A stretch of DNA of 64,000 bases from assembly GCF_000219725.1 (NCBI RefSeq), contig NC_015732.1, forward strand, positions 1,302,001 to 1,366,000. The letters are read 5' to 3'. The notes beneath the pieces were generated by a model, which saw only the letters and a program-made list of their open reading frames with translations, was not told where the DNA came from and searched no databases. Position 1 is the stretch's first letter. The number at the start of each line of letters is the position of its first letter. A program made the translations under genes and the position numbers. This stretch comes from Gracilinema caldarium DSM 7334. Its GTDB lineage: Bacteria > Spirochaetota > Spirochaetia > Treponematales > Breznakiellaceae. Shown piece by piece: positions 18,150 to 27,721 of this stretch.

Positions 18150-19079
18150 ATGATTATTGCACCAATAACCGATCCTGTTGCACAGGAACATCTCGCCAAT
18201 ATCAGTCCCGATGGCATTACCCGATTTACCATGCTGCAGGGCACCATTAAGGGTGCCATCCTGTCGGGCACCAGGCTTGTGTCCCAAGCGAGGGCAAATC
18301 ATCAACTGGGAATTATTGAAAGCCTCGCCCTGGGGCAAGCCCTCGTAAGTGCGGGTTTGCTTTCAACAACTATTAAGGAAGGAACGAGACTGGGTATTCA
18401 GATACATTGTACCGGTCCTCTTAAGGGCCTTTCCGTGGATACTACCTGGAATGGAAATGTTAGAGGCTATGTGTTTAATGATTCAGTTCTCATTGATAAG
18501 CCCCTGGAAAGCTTTGATCTCCAACCTTTTATTGGGAGCGGCACCTTAAGTGTCATCAGGAAGGATGAACGGGGTGAACCCTATACAGGGCATATACAGC
18601 TGGTCCATGGCAGAATCGCAGAGGATCTTACCGAATATTTTCTCCGCTCAGAGCAAACCAAAACAGCCCTTGCTGTAAGTGTCCGTTTCGATAAGGAAGG
18701 CCGGGTGTCCGGGGCAGGGGGGCTTTTCTTTCAGGCAATGCCAGGGGCTCAGGATCTGGATATGGAAGATACGGAAGATCGGATCCGGGAAATGCCATCC
18801 TTGGGAACCTGGTTCGCTTCAGGGAAAAGCCGTCATGGGCTTCTCGATGAGTGGTTTCGGGCTTTTGAAATTGATCATGTCCATGACAGTCCAGTTCAAT
18901 TCTATTGTACCTGTTCTCGGGAACGTTTTTTACAATTCCTCCGCTCAATGGGCAAAGCTGAGCTGGAACATATGTTAGAAACCGGTCCCTGGCCTATGGA
19001 AATTCACTGTCACCATTGTGGCAGCCGCTATCACTTCCCCAGAGAAGAAATCGAATTGCTCATCGGAAGAAACGCTTAA
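18150..19079 (+). CDS. hslO: Redox-regulated chaperone Hsp33
   Basis: Hsp33 is a holdase activated by disulphide formation. The 309-residue protein has the N-terminal core (ITRFTMLQGTIKGAILSGTR, GLLSTTIKEGTRL) and the C-terminal redox switch with Cys253-x-Cys255 and Cys287-x-x-Cys290, which bind zinc when reduced. All four cysteines are present. Its 3' end overlaps the convergent ParB-like gene by 20 bp, and its 5' end nearly abuts the divergent M28 gene. Confidence 0.96.
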   Translation: MIIAPITDPVAQEHLANISPDGITRFTMLQGTIKGAILSGTRLVSQARANHQLGIIESLALGQALVSAGLLSTTIKEGTRLGIQIHCTGPLKGLSVDTTWNGNVRGYVFNDSVLIDKPLESFDLQPFIGSGTLSVIRKDERGEPYTGHIQLVHGRIAEDLTEYFLRSEQTKTALAVSVRFDKEGRVSGAGGLFFQAMPGAQDLDMEDTEDRIREMPSLGTWFASGKSRHGLLDEWFRAFEIDHVHDSPVQFYCTCSRERFLQFLRSMGKAELEHMLETGPWPMEIHCHHCGSRYHFPREEIELLIGRNA

Positions 19080-19974
19080 AGGCAATGTGGATATAATCCC
19101 ACAGGGTAAGTCGTTTTTTGCCATATTTTGTTGCAAAATCCTTTGCTGCCTCTGACATGGAATAGTGTACTCCATATTTCTTTTTCAGAAAATCCCAATG
19201 TTTCACAATCCAAACATATAGATCGCTGGGTGTTCTGCCAGGAAAACGAGCATCCAGATCTTCTTCCTGGATGATATCAATGATTGGTTTGTACACATTG
19301 TTGTACCAGGAAACGAGGGCATCGGCAAAGGAAATTTCACTGGTGGCATGTTCATTAAGGTAATATTTGTGTACCAGAATATGATTGTAAATGACATCGT
19401 AACGACCGGGGTCGGAAAAATCCAAATCATTACAACCGGTAAGTTCATAGAAACGAGTCTTTTCATAAAAGAGTTTCTTTTCATAATCAATGACCGCCTG
19501 TTTAAGCTGTTCTGTGGTCATGGCAGGATCGATTTTTATTTCGCTGGAGAGACTAATTACCTCCGCATCTATGGACCCGCTGCCCTGGGATCGTGCAACA
19601 GAAACACGATGGTTGCCATCCCTTACAAAATACACGCCCCCGATTTCATAGAGTTGTATGGGTGGGAGAATAATGTCCTTAAGTCGTGCCATGTCTACCC
19701 GTTCCCAACGCTGACGTAAATGTTCTGATCGGGGTAAGAAATATTTGTTGAAATCCCGATATCTGCCTTCACTGCCTACGATGAGTTCCAGAGGAACTAC
19801 CTGCATGCCCTTATAGGTTTCATTTCGGGGTTTGAGAATTTCTTTAACGTCGTTAAACGAAAGCAGTTTATCCTTATCGGGATTCATGAAATTTTGAATT
19901 CGAGAAAGTATAGCCTTGCCACGGGCACGGGAAAAATCCTCCGATGCTTGAATGCTATGGATGTCTTCGCTCAT
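19060..19974 (-). CDS. ParB/sulfiredoxin-like domain protein
   Basis: The 304-residue protein carries a ParB/Srx-like core: VVPLELIVGSEGRY (about 58-71), an intervening region, then LPPIQLYEIGGVYFVRDGNHRVSVAR (about 102-127). DGNHR is the catalytic or CTP-binding-type motif seen where ParB proteins have G-E-R-R. The C-terminal half is helical and unlike ParB, with no helix-turn-helix visible. It is the last gene of a three-gene operon, overlapping the phosphoesterase gene by four bases. It could be a nucleotide-hydrolysing regulator, a nuclease, or neither. Confidence 0.75.
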   Translation of the reverse strand: MSEDIHSIQASEDFSRARGKAILSRIQNFMNPDKDKLLSFNDVKEILKPRNETYKGMQVVPLELIVGSEGRYRDFNKYFLPRSEHLRQRWERVDMARLKDIILPPIQLYEIGGVYFVRDGNHRVSVARSQGSGSIDAEVISLSSEIKIDPAMTTEQLKQAVIDYEKKLFYEKTRFYELTGCNDLDFSDPGRYDVIYNHILVHKYYLNEHATSEISFADALVSWYNNVYKPIIDIIQEEDLDARFPGRTPSDLYVWIVKHWDFLKKKYGVHYSMSEAAKDFATKYGKKRLTLWDYIHIAFKRFFR

Positions 19975-20645
19975 GGGTTTGCTCCTGTTTCAATGACATA
20001 ATGGCTGTATGCATTTATTACCTGAGTATCATGATAAATTGTAGTACGCACATCCTGCAGGTCATAGAGATGAATATGACCGTGTATCAGGTAACGGGGT
20101 TTAAACATACGCATAAACCAAAGAAAGGCCTTAAAGCCTCGATGACAGGGGTCTTCCTTGTCATGGATCCCGAGGGGTGGTGCATGGGTTAAGAGTATAT
20201 CCAAAAAACGACCATGAAAAAGTCTATTAAATAAAAGTCGCGGTATGAGCTTACATATTTCATAATTCATTTGTTTATTGGTAAACTGATTAGGCCCATT
20301 ATTATAGCGCAGAGACCCGCCCAATCCCATAATAATAAGGTTACCTTCCTTATGAACTTTCGATCCTACATGTATGGCCCCTGAGGTTAGGGCATCCCGC
20401 TCTTCCTGGGGAGAGTGAATCCGAAAGCGATCTTCAAAGGATGGTCTATAATAGGGTAGTTCCTTCAGGTTGTGGTTACCAAATACGAAGAGAACTGGTT
20501 TATTCAGGGTGGTGACAATAAACTCAAGATAATCTAGAGGCAGATCTCCCGCACTCAGTACCAGATCTATGTCGGAAAATCTATCCTTTATGGTGTTGCT
20601 GTAGATGAGTGGATCTATTTGGTCGGAAACACAGAGAATTTTCAT
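19971..20645 (-). CDS. Calcineurin-like metallophosphoesterase
   Basis: The 224-residue protein has the metallophosphoesterase motifs: CVSDQID near the N-terminus, SAGDLP (GD), FVFGNHN (GNH), LTHAPP (second His) and HGHIH (GHxH) at the C-terminus. The His of the usual DxH is Ile here, as in several short members. It overlaps both neighbours by four bases and is therefore coupled to the TPR/Mrr-like and ParB-like proteins. The substrate (nucleotide, phosphoprotein or RNA end) is unknown. Confidence 0.88.
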   Translation of the reverse strand: MKILCVSDQIDPLIYSNTIKDRFSDIDLVLSAGDLPLDYLEFIVTTLNKPVLFVFGNHNLKELPYYRPSFEDRFRIHSPQEERDALTSGAIHVGSKVHKEGNLIIMGLGGSLRYNNGPNQFTNKQMNYEICKLIPRLLFNRLFHGRFLDILLTHAPPLGIHDKEDPCHRGFKAFLWFMRMFKPRYLIHGHIHLYDLQDVRTTIYHDTQVINAYSHYVIETGANP

Positions 20646-22027
20646 GATCCTTTCGCATTTCCATAGATATCGGTTTTATTTAATAGATCCTGTAGCTGAT
20701 CCTTGTTAAAGAGTTCGACAGGACGTGAATCGGCAAACTCCTGGGCTGATCGGGTAAAACCAGAACTGGTTACGATGACTGCCCGGGTCATATTGAGTTT
20801 TTTCATCTGTTCCATGAGGATTCGTACTGCATTATCATCAATCAGCTCAGGTTTCCGATAAAACCGGATAAGACGGGGAAGTTTTCTTACATTACGCCAT
20901 TTTGCAGCATCACCTTCAACTGCGATGATGTCACAGCCATGTTGAAATTCGGTGACATCCCGAACCTGTAAGGACATTCCTTGGGATACCAGGGCTTTGC
21001 ATATCTCCATAAACTCGTTTTGTCCCGAAGTAAGGTAATCCTTCATCTTATCATCGGTGCGGAATTCCTGGTATTGTGATAATTTTTCTGCCACGTCTCT
21101 GAAATTTGGCTTTTTTGTGTAAATTTTTTCCCACTGTTCAATCGCACGGTCTAATTCCCGGTTTTTTTCGTAACACATTGCAAGGAAATACCGGGCATAG
21201 AGGGTTTCCTGGCTCGATTCATCGGTGGCAGCTTTTATTGCGCGCTCAAGTTCAGGAATAGCCTTGTCAATGGCATTCATGCTCATATAACAGCCGCCCC
21301 GTTCTACCAGGGCCTTTACCTTAAGATCCGTATCCCGCTGGGCTTTTTCAAAGGATAGCAGGGCGGCCACATAATCATGGGCTTCTTTTTGGAGTTTGCC
21401 GAGAATGTAGTACGCCTGTGGGTTATCACCCTGCAGTTTCAAAGCCGCTTCCAGTTCTGCCTTTGCCTCGACCGGCCGTTTTTCACGGTATAAAAGGAGC
21501 CCTAGTTCATAGTGGGCCTTGCTATGCCGTGGGTCCAGCTCAACCGCTTTCCTGAGGTAATTCATTGCCATATCGGAACGGTTTCGTTCGGCAAACAATT
21601 TGCCTGCCCAATAGTAATGATCAGCCTGATAGGCTTCCATTTTAATAAGCAGGATATATTCCTTGAGAGCCTCTTCGATCTGGTTAAATTTAACGAAAAG
21701 CTGGGCTATCTGCTGTCGAAATTCATTTTCAGGGATATGGGGGCCAAAAACACCAATCTGGTTCACTGCCTTAAATTCCATCAGGGCAAGTTCGCTTTTA
21801 TTATCTGCTAAATAGGCTTTACCTAACATATAATGGGCGTCTGCATTACGCGGATCCTGGTTAATGAGACTACGGGCTGCCCGGATTGCAGTTTGCACTT
21901 TTCCCTGCTTAATGAGATTGTGGATAGACTCTATCCGTTTTGGGATAAATATAGATTTAAAGAGAAAATAAGATAGAAATCCGATGCCTGTACCGAAAAT
22001 GATGATGCCAATAACCACTATGGTCAT
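20642..22027 (-). CDS. Membrane-anchored TPR protein with C-terminal Mrr-like endonuclease-fold domain
   Basis: The 461-residue protein has one N-terminal membrane helix (about 2-24) and six or more tetratricopeptide repeats (about 38-325). The C-terminal domain (about 335-455) contains GCDIIAVEG and VIVTSSGFTRSAQEFA ahead of VELFNKDQLQDLL, the pattern of Mrr-type restriction-endonuclease folds. The Asp is kept, but the following Q/E-x-K appears as RFYRK, so nuclease activity is doubtful. It heads the operon with the phosphoesterase and ParB-like genes. TPR call firm; Mrr-like call by motif resemblance. Confidence 0.82.
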   Translation of the reverse strand: MTIVVIGIIIFGTGIGFLSYFLFKSIFIPKRIESIHNLIKQGKVQTAIRAARSLINQDPRNADAHYMLGKAYLADNKSELALMEFKAVNQIGVFGPHIPENEFRQQIAQLFVKFNQIEEALKEYILLIKMEAYQADHYYWAGKLFAERNRSDMAMNYLRKAVELDPRHSKAHYELGLLLYREKRPVEAKAELEAALKLQGDNPQAYYILGKLQKEAHDYVAALLSFEKAQRDTDLKVKALVERGGCYMSMNAIDKAIPELERAIKAATDESSQETLYARYFLAMCYEKNRELDRAIEQWEKIYTKKPNFRDVAEKLSQYQEFRTDDKMKDYLTSGQNEFMEICKALVSQGMSLQVRDVTEFQHGCDIIAVEGDAAKWRNVRKLPRLIRFYRKPELIDDNAVRILMEQMKKLNMTRAVIVTSSGFTRSAQEFADSRPVELFNKDQLQDLLNKTDIYGNAKGS

Positions 22028-22139
22028 GACGCGTACCGCCTCTTTGTGGTATCCTTATCTATAGACAAGAGTAATTATTTTCATCTTGCCTGTCAAACCA
22101 TGTACCCCTATAGTAACGTCGGGGGATAAGGGGGATAAC

Positions 22140-22874
22140 TTGAATACTTATAGTTTGATGAAATTCAATACAGTTTTCATGCTGTTTTTTACATATTGTT
22201 ATCTTTCTGTAGGTATTCTGTATGCCCAGGATACCCAAACAAATTTTGCCAGGGCTGAAGATACCTTTCTCAGAAATAAACCTCAGGAAGCTATCCCCAT
22301 GCTGGAATCGGTTTTAACTGCAGATCCTGCTAATATCAAAGCGGCAATGTATCTTGGGATAGCCTATCAGCAGATGAAACGCTGGGATGATGCGATTGCG
22401 CTCTATAAGAAGCTCTTAAACCGCGCCGGTGTTGATACCGCTCAGGTAGCCTATAATCTCGGTAATGTGTATTTTGCCCGGGGAAGCGCAGCCTTTGCAG
22501 AAGAATACTACAGTCTTGCCATTCAGAAAAATGAATCCTATAGTTCAGCCTATCTGAACAGGGCTAATGCCCGGATAAAAGTGGGGAATTTAGCCGATGC
22601 GGTAAAAGACTATACTACCTATCTGAGTCTGGAGCCCGCATCTCCTAAACGTCCGCAGATTGAACAGCTTTTAGCCCTCATTCAGGCACAGGTTGCTGCG
22701 GAGGAACAGAAAAAATTGGAAGCCGAAGCTGCCGCAAAGGCTGAAGAAGAGCGCAGACGGCGGCTTCTTGAAGAAGTCTCGGCATCTTTACAGGCCGCTT
22801 CTGAAGAAACGAAGGGACTGCAGGCCTCATCTGAGCAAGTGCAGTCCTATGACGGTGAATTTGTTTTAGAATAA
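22140..22874 (+). CDS. Exported TPR protein
   Basis: I start at TTG 22140 because AAGGGGG lies seven bases upstream; ATG 22158 (MKFNTVF) is the alternative, and the longer frame from 22086 lacks a ribosome site. The N-terminus is a signal peptide ending near LYAQ. Three or four TPRs follow (about 35-170), then an Ala/Glu/Arg-rich helix and a short tail. It is divergent from the TPR/Mrr gene and 18 bp upstream of the next TPR gene, so it probably works with it in the periplasm. Confidence 0.82.
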   Translation: MNTYSLMKFNTVFMLFFTYCYLSVGILYAQDTQTNFARAEDTFLRNKPQEAIPMLESVLTADPANIKAAMYLGIAYQQMKRWDDAIALYKKLLNRAGVDTAQVAYNLGNVYFARGSAAFAEEYYSLAIQKNESYSSAYLNRANARIKVGNLADAVKDYTTYLSLEPASPKRPQIEQLLALIQAQVAAEEQKKLEAEAAAKAEEERRRRLLEEVSASLQAASEETKGLQASSEQVQSYDGEFVLE

Positions 22875-22892
22875 AAAGGTTATGGAGGAGCT

Positions 22893-24914
22893 ATGAGTGT
22901 TGATCAAAAAAAAGAAAAAAAACATACCCTGCTCATAGGCGGGATTGTTCTTGCTGTCTTACTGATTGGTGGCGGTATTGCTCTCTATGTTGGTATTACC
23001 GGTGCTGCCGAAAACGCCCGACGAAATACCCTTTCTCTTGCCCAGGATTATATTGATGGTGGTGAGTATCAGCGGGCGCTGGATCTCTTAGACACCCTGT
23101 TAATAAAAAATGCCTCTGACCATGAGGCCCGGGGACTGCGGGCAAGGGTACTGGAACTACTTAAACAGGCAGGAATAGGATCAGAAAAGGCTGCTTCAGA
23201 AAGGGGTTCTCAGGATACAGAACAGATTTCCTCAGCCTTAAAAGAAGTAAGCAAGGCTGTGGAGACCGTGGCAAAGGTTGCTTCACAAACAAAAGCTCCG
23301 CCTGTTCAGGATACGGCGGCGGCAAAGGCGGAGGAAGAGCGGCGGAAAGCCGCAGAGGCTGAAAAGGCGAAGGCTGAGGCCGCCGCCGCTGCGGCTGCTG
23401 AGAAAAAAGCTGCAGAAGAAGCAGAAGCAGCCCGCAGAAAGGCTCAGGAAGAGGAGCTGGCAAAAAAATCGAAGGAACTCCAGGATAAGATGCGCCTGAT
23501 CAACGATATGATTGCTCAAGGCCGCAGTGCTATACAGAAAAATGATTATGCTACAGCCCAGCAGGTTTTTTCCGATGCCCTTTCCCGTATGCCTGAAGGG
23601 GAAAACCGCTTTCAGTCTCAGAAACTGGCCGAGATTGCCGATGCCTACTATGAGGGTTTTACGAAGGACCGGAATGGAGAATCGGGGCAGCAGGCCCTAA
23701 AGGATGCAATCCGCTATGCCCGGGATTCTATAAAAGCAGACTCAACCCAGGCTATGCCCCACTTTACCCTGGGAAAAATCAATGCTGATCTAAAACAATG
23801 GGATAATGCGGTGACCGAGCTTAAGGAAGCAAACCGGCTGGACCCAAAGAATTATCTCTATTCCTTTGAACTCGGGAAAGCCCTTTTTAATGCCCGGAAA
23901 TTTCCCGAAGCCCGTCAGGCCTTTGAGACCACTACGGCTCTGAAAAACGATTTCGAACCTGCATGGTATAATCTGGGGGGTACCCTCCGGGTGTTGGGAA
24001 AACCAGATGAGGCTTTGCAGGCATATCGAAAGGCTATTGCACTAAAAAGCGATTATGCTTCGGCGTACCGTGAAATTGGTCGTATTCTTGCCCAGAAAGG
24101 GGACTATAAGGGGGCGGTCGATGCATTTACTACAGCTTTAAAGTATATCCCCGATGATGTGGCTTCCCTACGTGAATTAGGCGCTGTTCAAAGTACTATG
24201 GGTAACTATACCGCTGCAGAACAATCCTTCGCGAAGGCCCTGGTGATTGATGGTAAGGATCCGCTAACGAACTATAACATGGCTATTGTAAAACAGAAAT
24301 TGAACAAACCATCTGATGCTTTACTGTATGCCAAGCGGGCTGTGGAAGGGGCCGAATCCAATGCGGTGTATCAATTTACCTTAGGAGAAGCTCTGGAAGC
24401 CAACAAAGATACCGATAGTGCCATAACAGCTTACATCAAATCTGCCACATTGGATAAGAAATATAGTAAGCCCCGTATTAACTTGGGGGCTATTTATCTT
24501 GCCAACGGATTCCCTGATAAAGCCCTGGATTATTTACTTGAAGCCTATGCGGTAGATTCTCGATCCTTCGAAGTAAACAATAATCTTGGATCTGCCTATG
24601 CCCGCAAGGAATTATGGGATAAAAGCATTGAACACTTTGAGAAAGCCCTTATCGTGGAACCAAAGAATGGTATTGCCAGAATCAATCTGGCCCGGGCCTA
24701 TGTGGGCTCGGGGCGTTTGGATAAGGCCAGAGATACCTATATTGAATTGCTGAAACTGGAACCGAATAACTGGGATGCCCTGTTTGAGCTGGGTAAAACC
24801 TATGCAAGTTTGGGAGATACGGCCAATGCAAAACAGCGGCTTTCAGATCTTATTAAACGGAATCCTGGTTATGAACGACGAGCTGAGGCTGAAAAGATTT
24901 TAGCCGGACTCTAA
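22893..24914 (+). CDS. Large membrane-anchored TPR protein with TolA-like Ala/Lys/Glu helix
   Basis: The 673-residue protein has a short Lys-rich cytoplasmic head, one membrane helix (about 14-36), a TPR pair, then an alanine/lysine/glutamate helix (about 125-205) of TolA type. About ten consecutive TPRs follow (about 215-670) with the pattern W.LG...Y..A...P. Most of it should lie in the periplasm. GGAGG precedes the ATG. It forms an operon with the exported TPR gene and perhaps the permease gene 12 bp downstream. It is probably a scaffold for envelope complexes. Confidence 0.88.
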   Translation: MSVDQKKEKKHTLLIGGIVLAVLLIGGGIALYVGITGAAENARRNTLSLAQDYIDGGEYQRALDLLDTLLIKNASDHEARGLRARVLELLKQAGIGSEKAASERGSQDTEQISSALKEVSKAVETVAKVASQTKAPPVQDTAAAKAEEERRKAAEAEKAKAEAAAAAAAEKKAAEEAEAARRKAQEEELAKKSKELQDKMRLINDMIAQGRSAIQKNDYATAQQVFSDALSRMPEGENRFQSQKLAEIADAYYEGFTKDRNGESGQQALKDAIRYARDSIKADSTQAMPHFTLGKINADLKQWDNAVTELKEANRLDPKNYLYSFELGKALFNARKFPEARQAFETTTALKNDFEPAWYNLGGTLRVLGKPDEALQAYRKAIALKSDYASAYREIGRILAQKGDYKGAVDAFTTALKYIPDDVASLRELGAVQSTMGNYTAAEQSFAKALVIDGKDPLTNYNMAIVKQKLNKPSDALLYAKRAVEGAESNAVYQFTLGEALEANKDTDSAITAYIKSATLDKKYSKPRINLGAIYLANGFPDKALDYLLEAYAVDSRSFEVNNNLGSAYARKELWDKSIEHFEKALIVEPKNGIARINLARAYVGSGRLDKARDTYIELLKLEPNNWDALFELGKTYASLGDTANAKQRLSDLIKRNPGYERRAEAEKILAGL

Positions 24915-24926
24915 TGCAGGTGCTAT

Positions 24927-26039
24927 ATGAATGGTAAAACAATTCAGACCGGTTTTTTCTTTCTAGTATTTATATTACTCCTTGTTGGTGTTATACGTAT
25001 ATTTTCTCCTTTCTTTACGGTTTTTCTCTGGGCAAGTTTACTTTATATACTAGTAAGTCCTTTATATATTGCTGTTGTGAAGGTGCTTCCCCCAAATAGT
25101 CGTTTTAATGGACTGGTACGTAATGTTTTTGCAGCAATTTTGGCAATTCTAACTGTACTCATTATTATTTCGCTCATTATTTGGATAAGTATTCAGCTCT
25201 ATCATCAACTGTATAGTATTTTAAAAAACCTGCGGGCCTATATATCTGAAAATCCTAATTTTTTAAATCGAGAATTCAGCCAACTTTCTAATTTTATAAA
25301 GGATGTTTCTTTAGGACAAATTGATCTAGAAACCCTCAATGTAAAAAGTCAGGTGTTGAGTCTTCTTGGTAACAGCAGTCAGCGGCTCTTACAATATTCT
25401 ACTTCTCTGGTAAAGAATGTGGGATCCTTTCTTGCAGGTCTTGCGTTTCTTGTTTTTACCCTCTTTTTCTTTTTAATAGATGGGTCATACCTCTTTAATT
25501 TACTGGTTAGGGTGATTCCGATTAAAAAGGACTATATCATGCAGCTGGCAGTGAAATTTAAAGAGATAACCCAGAACCTATTTATGGGGTATATCCTGGT
25601 TGCCCTGGTACAGGCTACGATTGCTTTTATTTTGTTTTCTCTTTTTCGAGTTCAAGGTTCATTGGTATTTTCGATTATTCTCTTTTTCTGTACCTTTATT
25701 CCCATTATCGGTGCAGGTGCTATCTGGGGGCCTATCGGGATATTCAAGATTATAACTGGTGATGTGTTTGGGGGCATTCTCTTTCTTGTTTTATCGGGCT
25801 TGCTTATTTCTACCCTGGATAACCTCCTCAGGCCTTTGTTTCTTAAGGATCGGATAAAGCTGCATCCACTCATCATTTTTTTCGCAATTCTTGGGGGGGT
25901 GAGCATTTTTGGGCTTAACGGGCTGGTACTAGGCCCTATGATTGTTATATTATTCCTCACTGTTCTGGATCTTTTCTTTGTTGAACATGGAATACATCCG
26001 GAACGGGATGAAACACATACAACAGGAGTAATGAAATGA
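24927..26039 (+). CDS. AI-2E family transporter (PerM/YhhT-like permease)
   Basis: The 370-residue protein has seven or eight membrane helices, with the typical paired N-terminal helices, a central amphipathic region (about 95-160) and the C-terminal GAGAIWGPIGIF and LDNLLRPLFL...KLHPLIIFFAILGGVSIFGLNGLVLGP signature parts. Members have been linked to AI-2 export, Na+/H+ exchange or other solutes; the substrate here is unknown. The gene is more AT-rich than its neighbours. Its stop overlaps the ACT gene by four bases. Confidence 0.92.
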   Translation: MNGKTIQTGFFFLVFILLLVGVIRIFSPFFTVFLWASLLYILVSPLYIAVVKVLPPNSRFNGLVRNVFAAILAILTVLIIISLIIWISIQLYHQLYSILKNLRAYISENPNFLNREFSQLSNFIKDVSLGQIDLETLNVKSQVLSLLGNSSQRLLQYSTSLVKNVGSFLAGLAFLVFTLFFFLIDGSYLFNLLVRVIPIKKDYIMQLAVKFKEITQNLFMGYILVALVQATIAFILFSLFRVQGSLVFSIILFFCTFIPIIGAGAIWGPIGIFKIITGDVFGGILFLVLSGLLISTLDNLLRPLFLKDRIKLHPLIIFFAILGGVSIFGLNGLVLGPMIVILFLTVLDLFFVEHGIHPERDETHTTGVMK

Positions 26040-26305
26040 ATGCCATAATCACCGTGGTGGGCAACGATAAGGTTGGCATTATTGCCCGGGTCAGTGCCTT
26101 TCTGGCAGAACGGAACATCAATATAGAAGATATAAGTCAGACCGTTCTTTCGGGGAACTTTGTTATGATGATGATGGTGGACCTGTCTCAAAGTTCTAAA
26201 CCGCTTCCAACAGTAAAGGAAGAATTGGAAACCTTAGGTGAACAGATGGGTGTATCAATCAGTGTGATGCACGAAAAAGTCTTCAGCGCCATGCACCGGA
26301 TTTAA
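26036..26305 (+). CDS. ACT-domain protein (UPF0237)
   Basis: The 89-residue protein is a single ACT domain starting [23 protein letters not shown], with [12 protein letters not shown] and [11 protein letters not shown] strands. The family binds small ligands such as amino acids. It is nearly always encoded before a PFL/UPF0210 gene, as here with a 2-bp gap, so it probably regulates or partners that protein. Confidence 0.94.
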   Translation: MNAIITVVGNDKVGIIARVSAFLAERNINIEDISQTVLSGNFVMMMMVDLSQSSKPLPTVKEELETLGEQMGVSISVMHEKVFSAMHRI

Positions 26306-26307
26306 TC

Positions 26308-27669
26308 ATGCTGTTTACACCCTATGAAATTAAAGAAACGGTGGACATGTTCCTCCGGTATAAACTTGATATCCGTGCAATTACCCTGGGAATATCGCTT
26401 TTAGATTGTGTTTCTGCTTCGGGAACTGAAACACGGCGGCGTATACGGGAAAAAATACTTCGAGTTGCGGGTAATCTGGTTAAGGTGGGACAGGATATCG
26501 AGATTGAGTATGGTATTCCCATAATCAACAAGCGAATTGCTGTAACTCCTATTGCACTGATTGCCGGGGCTACGGAGGATACCAATTACAGGGCCTATGC
26601 TCAGACCCTGGATGAGGTAGCCCGTGAATTGGGTATCGATTTTGTGGGCGGTTTTTCTGCCCTGGTTCACAAAGGATTTACCCAGGGAGATGAGCAGCTC
26701 ATTTCGTCTATACCCGAGGCGCTTGCTTCCACCGAGCGGGTCTGTAGTTCCGTAAATGTGGCTACCACCAAGAGCGGTATCAATATGGATGCGGTCCGCC
26801 TTATGGGAAGGGTTATAAAGGATGCAGCCGAGCTTACTGCCCAGAAGGACGGCCTTGCCTGTGCAAAACTGGTAGTCTTCTGTAATGCCCCTGAGGATAA
26901 TCCTTTTATGGCCGGGGCCTTTCACGGTCCCGGCGAAGGGGAATCTACGTTGAATGTTGGTGTATCAGGCCCCGGGGTTGTTAAGGCCGCTCTGGAGAAC
27001 CATAAAGGTGCCAGTTTTGATGAAATTGCAGATGTCATTAAAAAGACAGCCTTTAAAATTACCCGGATGGGCCAGCTGGTGGGTATGGAGGCAGCCCGGC
27101 GTCTTAAGGTCCCCTTTGGTATTCTTGACCTCTCTCTGGCTCCAACCCCTGAGGTTGGAGACTCGGTTGCCCGAATTCTGGAAGAGATAGGACTTGAGTC
27201 CGCAGGGACCCATGGTACTACCGCTGCTTTAGCGATGTTGACCGATATGGTGAAAAAGGGCGGGGTAATGGCGTCTACCCATGTGGGCGGCCTTTCGGGA
27301 GCCTTTATTCCTGTTTCTGAAGATGAAGGTATGGTCGCTGCAGTTCGTGCTGGTTCTCTTTCCCTGGATAAACTCGAAGCAATGACCACTGTTTGTTCCG
27401 TCGGGCTTGATATGATTGCCATCCCCGGCGACACGAGTGCCGCTACCATTTCAGCCATTATTGCCGATGAAATGGCCATTGGTATGGTGAACAGCAAGAC
27501 CACTGCAGTCCGCATCATTCCCGTACCGGGTAAAAAAGCAGGCGATTGGGCCGAATTCGGTGGCTTACTCGGGGGCGCGCCGATTATGCCGGTCCATAAT
27601 TTTGGCAGCGAAGCCTTCATTGCCCGGGGCGGCCGTATTCCTGCGCCGATTCACAGTTTCAGGAACTAG
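26308..27669 (+). CDS. PFL family protein (UPF0210/DUF711)
   Basis: The 453-residue protein matches the UPF0210 family across its length: [14 protein letters not shown] at the start, [43 protein letters not shown], and a glycine-rich C-terminal end ([13 protein letters not shown]). The fold is related to glycyl-radical enzymes, but no glycyl-radical motif of the activated type is evident and the reaction is unknown. It is coupled to the ACT gene. Confidence 0.94.
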   Translation: MLFTPYEIKETVDMFLRYKLDIRAITLGISLLDCVSASGTETRRRIREKILRVAGNLVKVGQDIEIEYGIPIINKRIAVTPIALIAGATEDTNYRAYAQTLDEVARELGIDFVGGFSALVHKGFTQGDEQLISSIPEALASTERVCSSVNVATTKSGINMDAVRLMGRVIKDAAELTAQKDGLACAKLVVFCNAPEDNPFMAGAFHGPGEGESTLNVGVSGPGVVKAALENHKGASFDEIADVIKKTAFKITRMGQLVGMEAARRLKVPFGILDLSLAPTPEVGDSVARILEEIGLESAGTHGTTAALAMLTDMVKKGGVMASTHVGGLSGAFIPVSEDEGMVAAVRAGSLSLDKLEAMTTVCSVGLDMIAIPGDTSAATISAIIADEMAIGMVNSKTTAVRIIPVPGKKAGDWAEFGGLLGGAPIMPVHNFGSEAFIARGGRIPAPIHSFRN

Positions 27670-27721
27670 GCTGACAAGACAGGCAGTTCTCATAACAATT
27701 GTCTGGTGGCTACCTGGGATA

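Noticed and set aside
22086-22139. Longer start of the exported TPR gene at 22086
   Set aside because: It would put a charged tail before the signal peptide and has no ribosome site; TTG 22140 has a strong one.
26922-27620. A 232-codon open frame on the minus strand inside the PFL gene
   Set aside because: It is a shadow of a conserved family gene on the plus strand, with composition dominated by Ser/Ala/Pro and no ribosome site.
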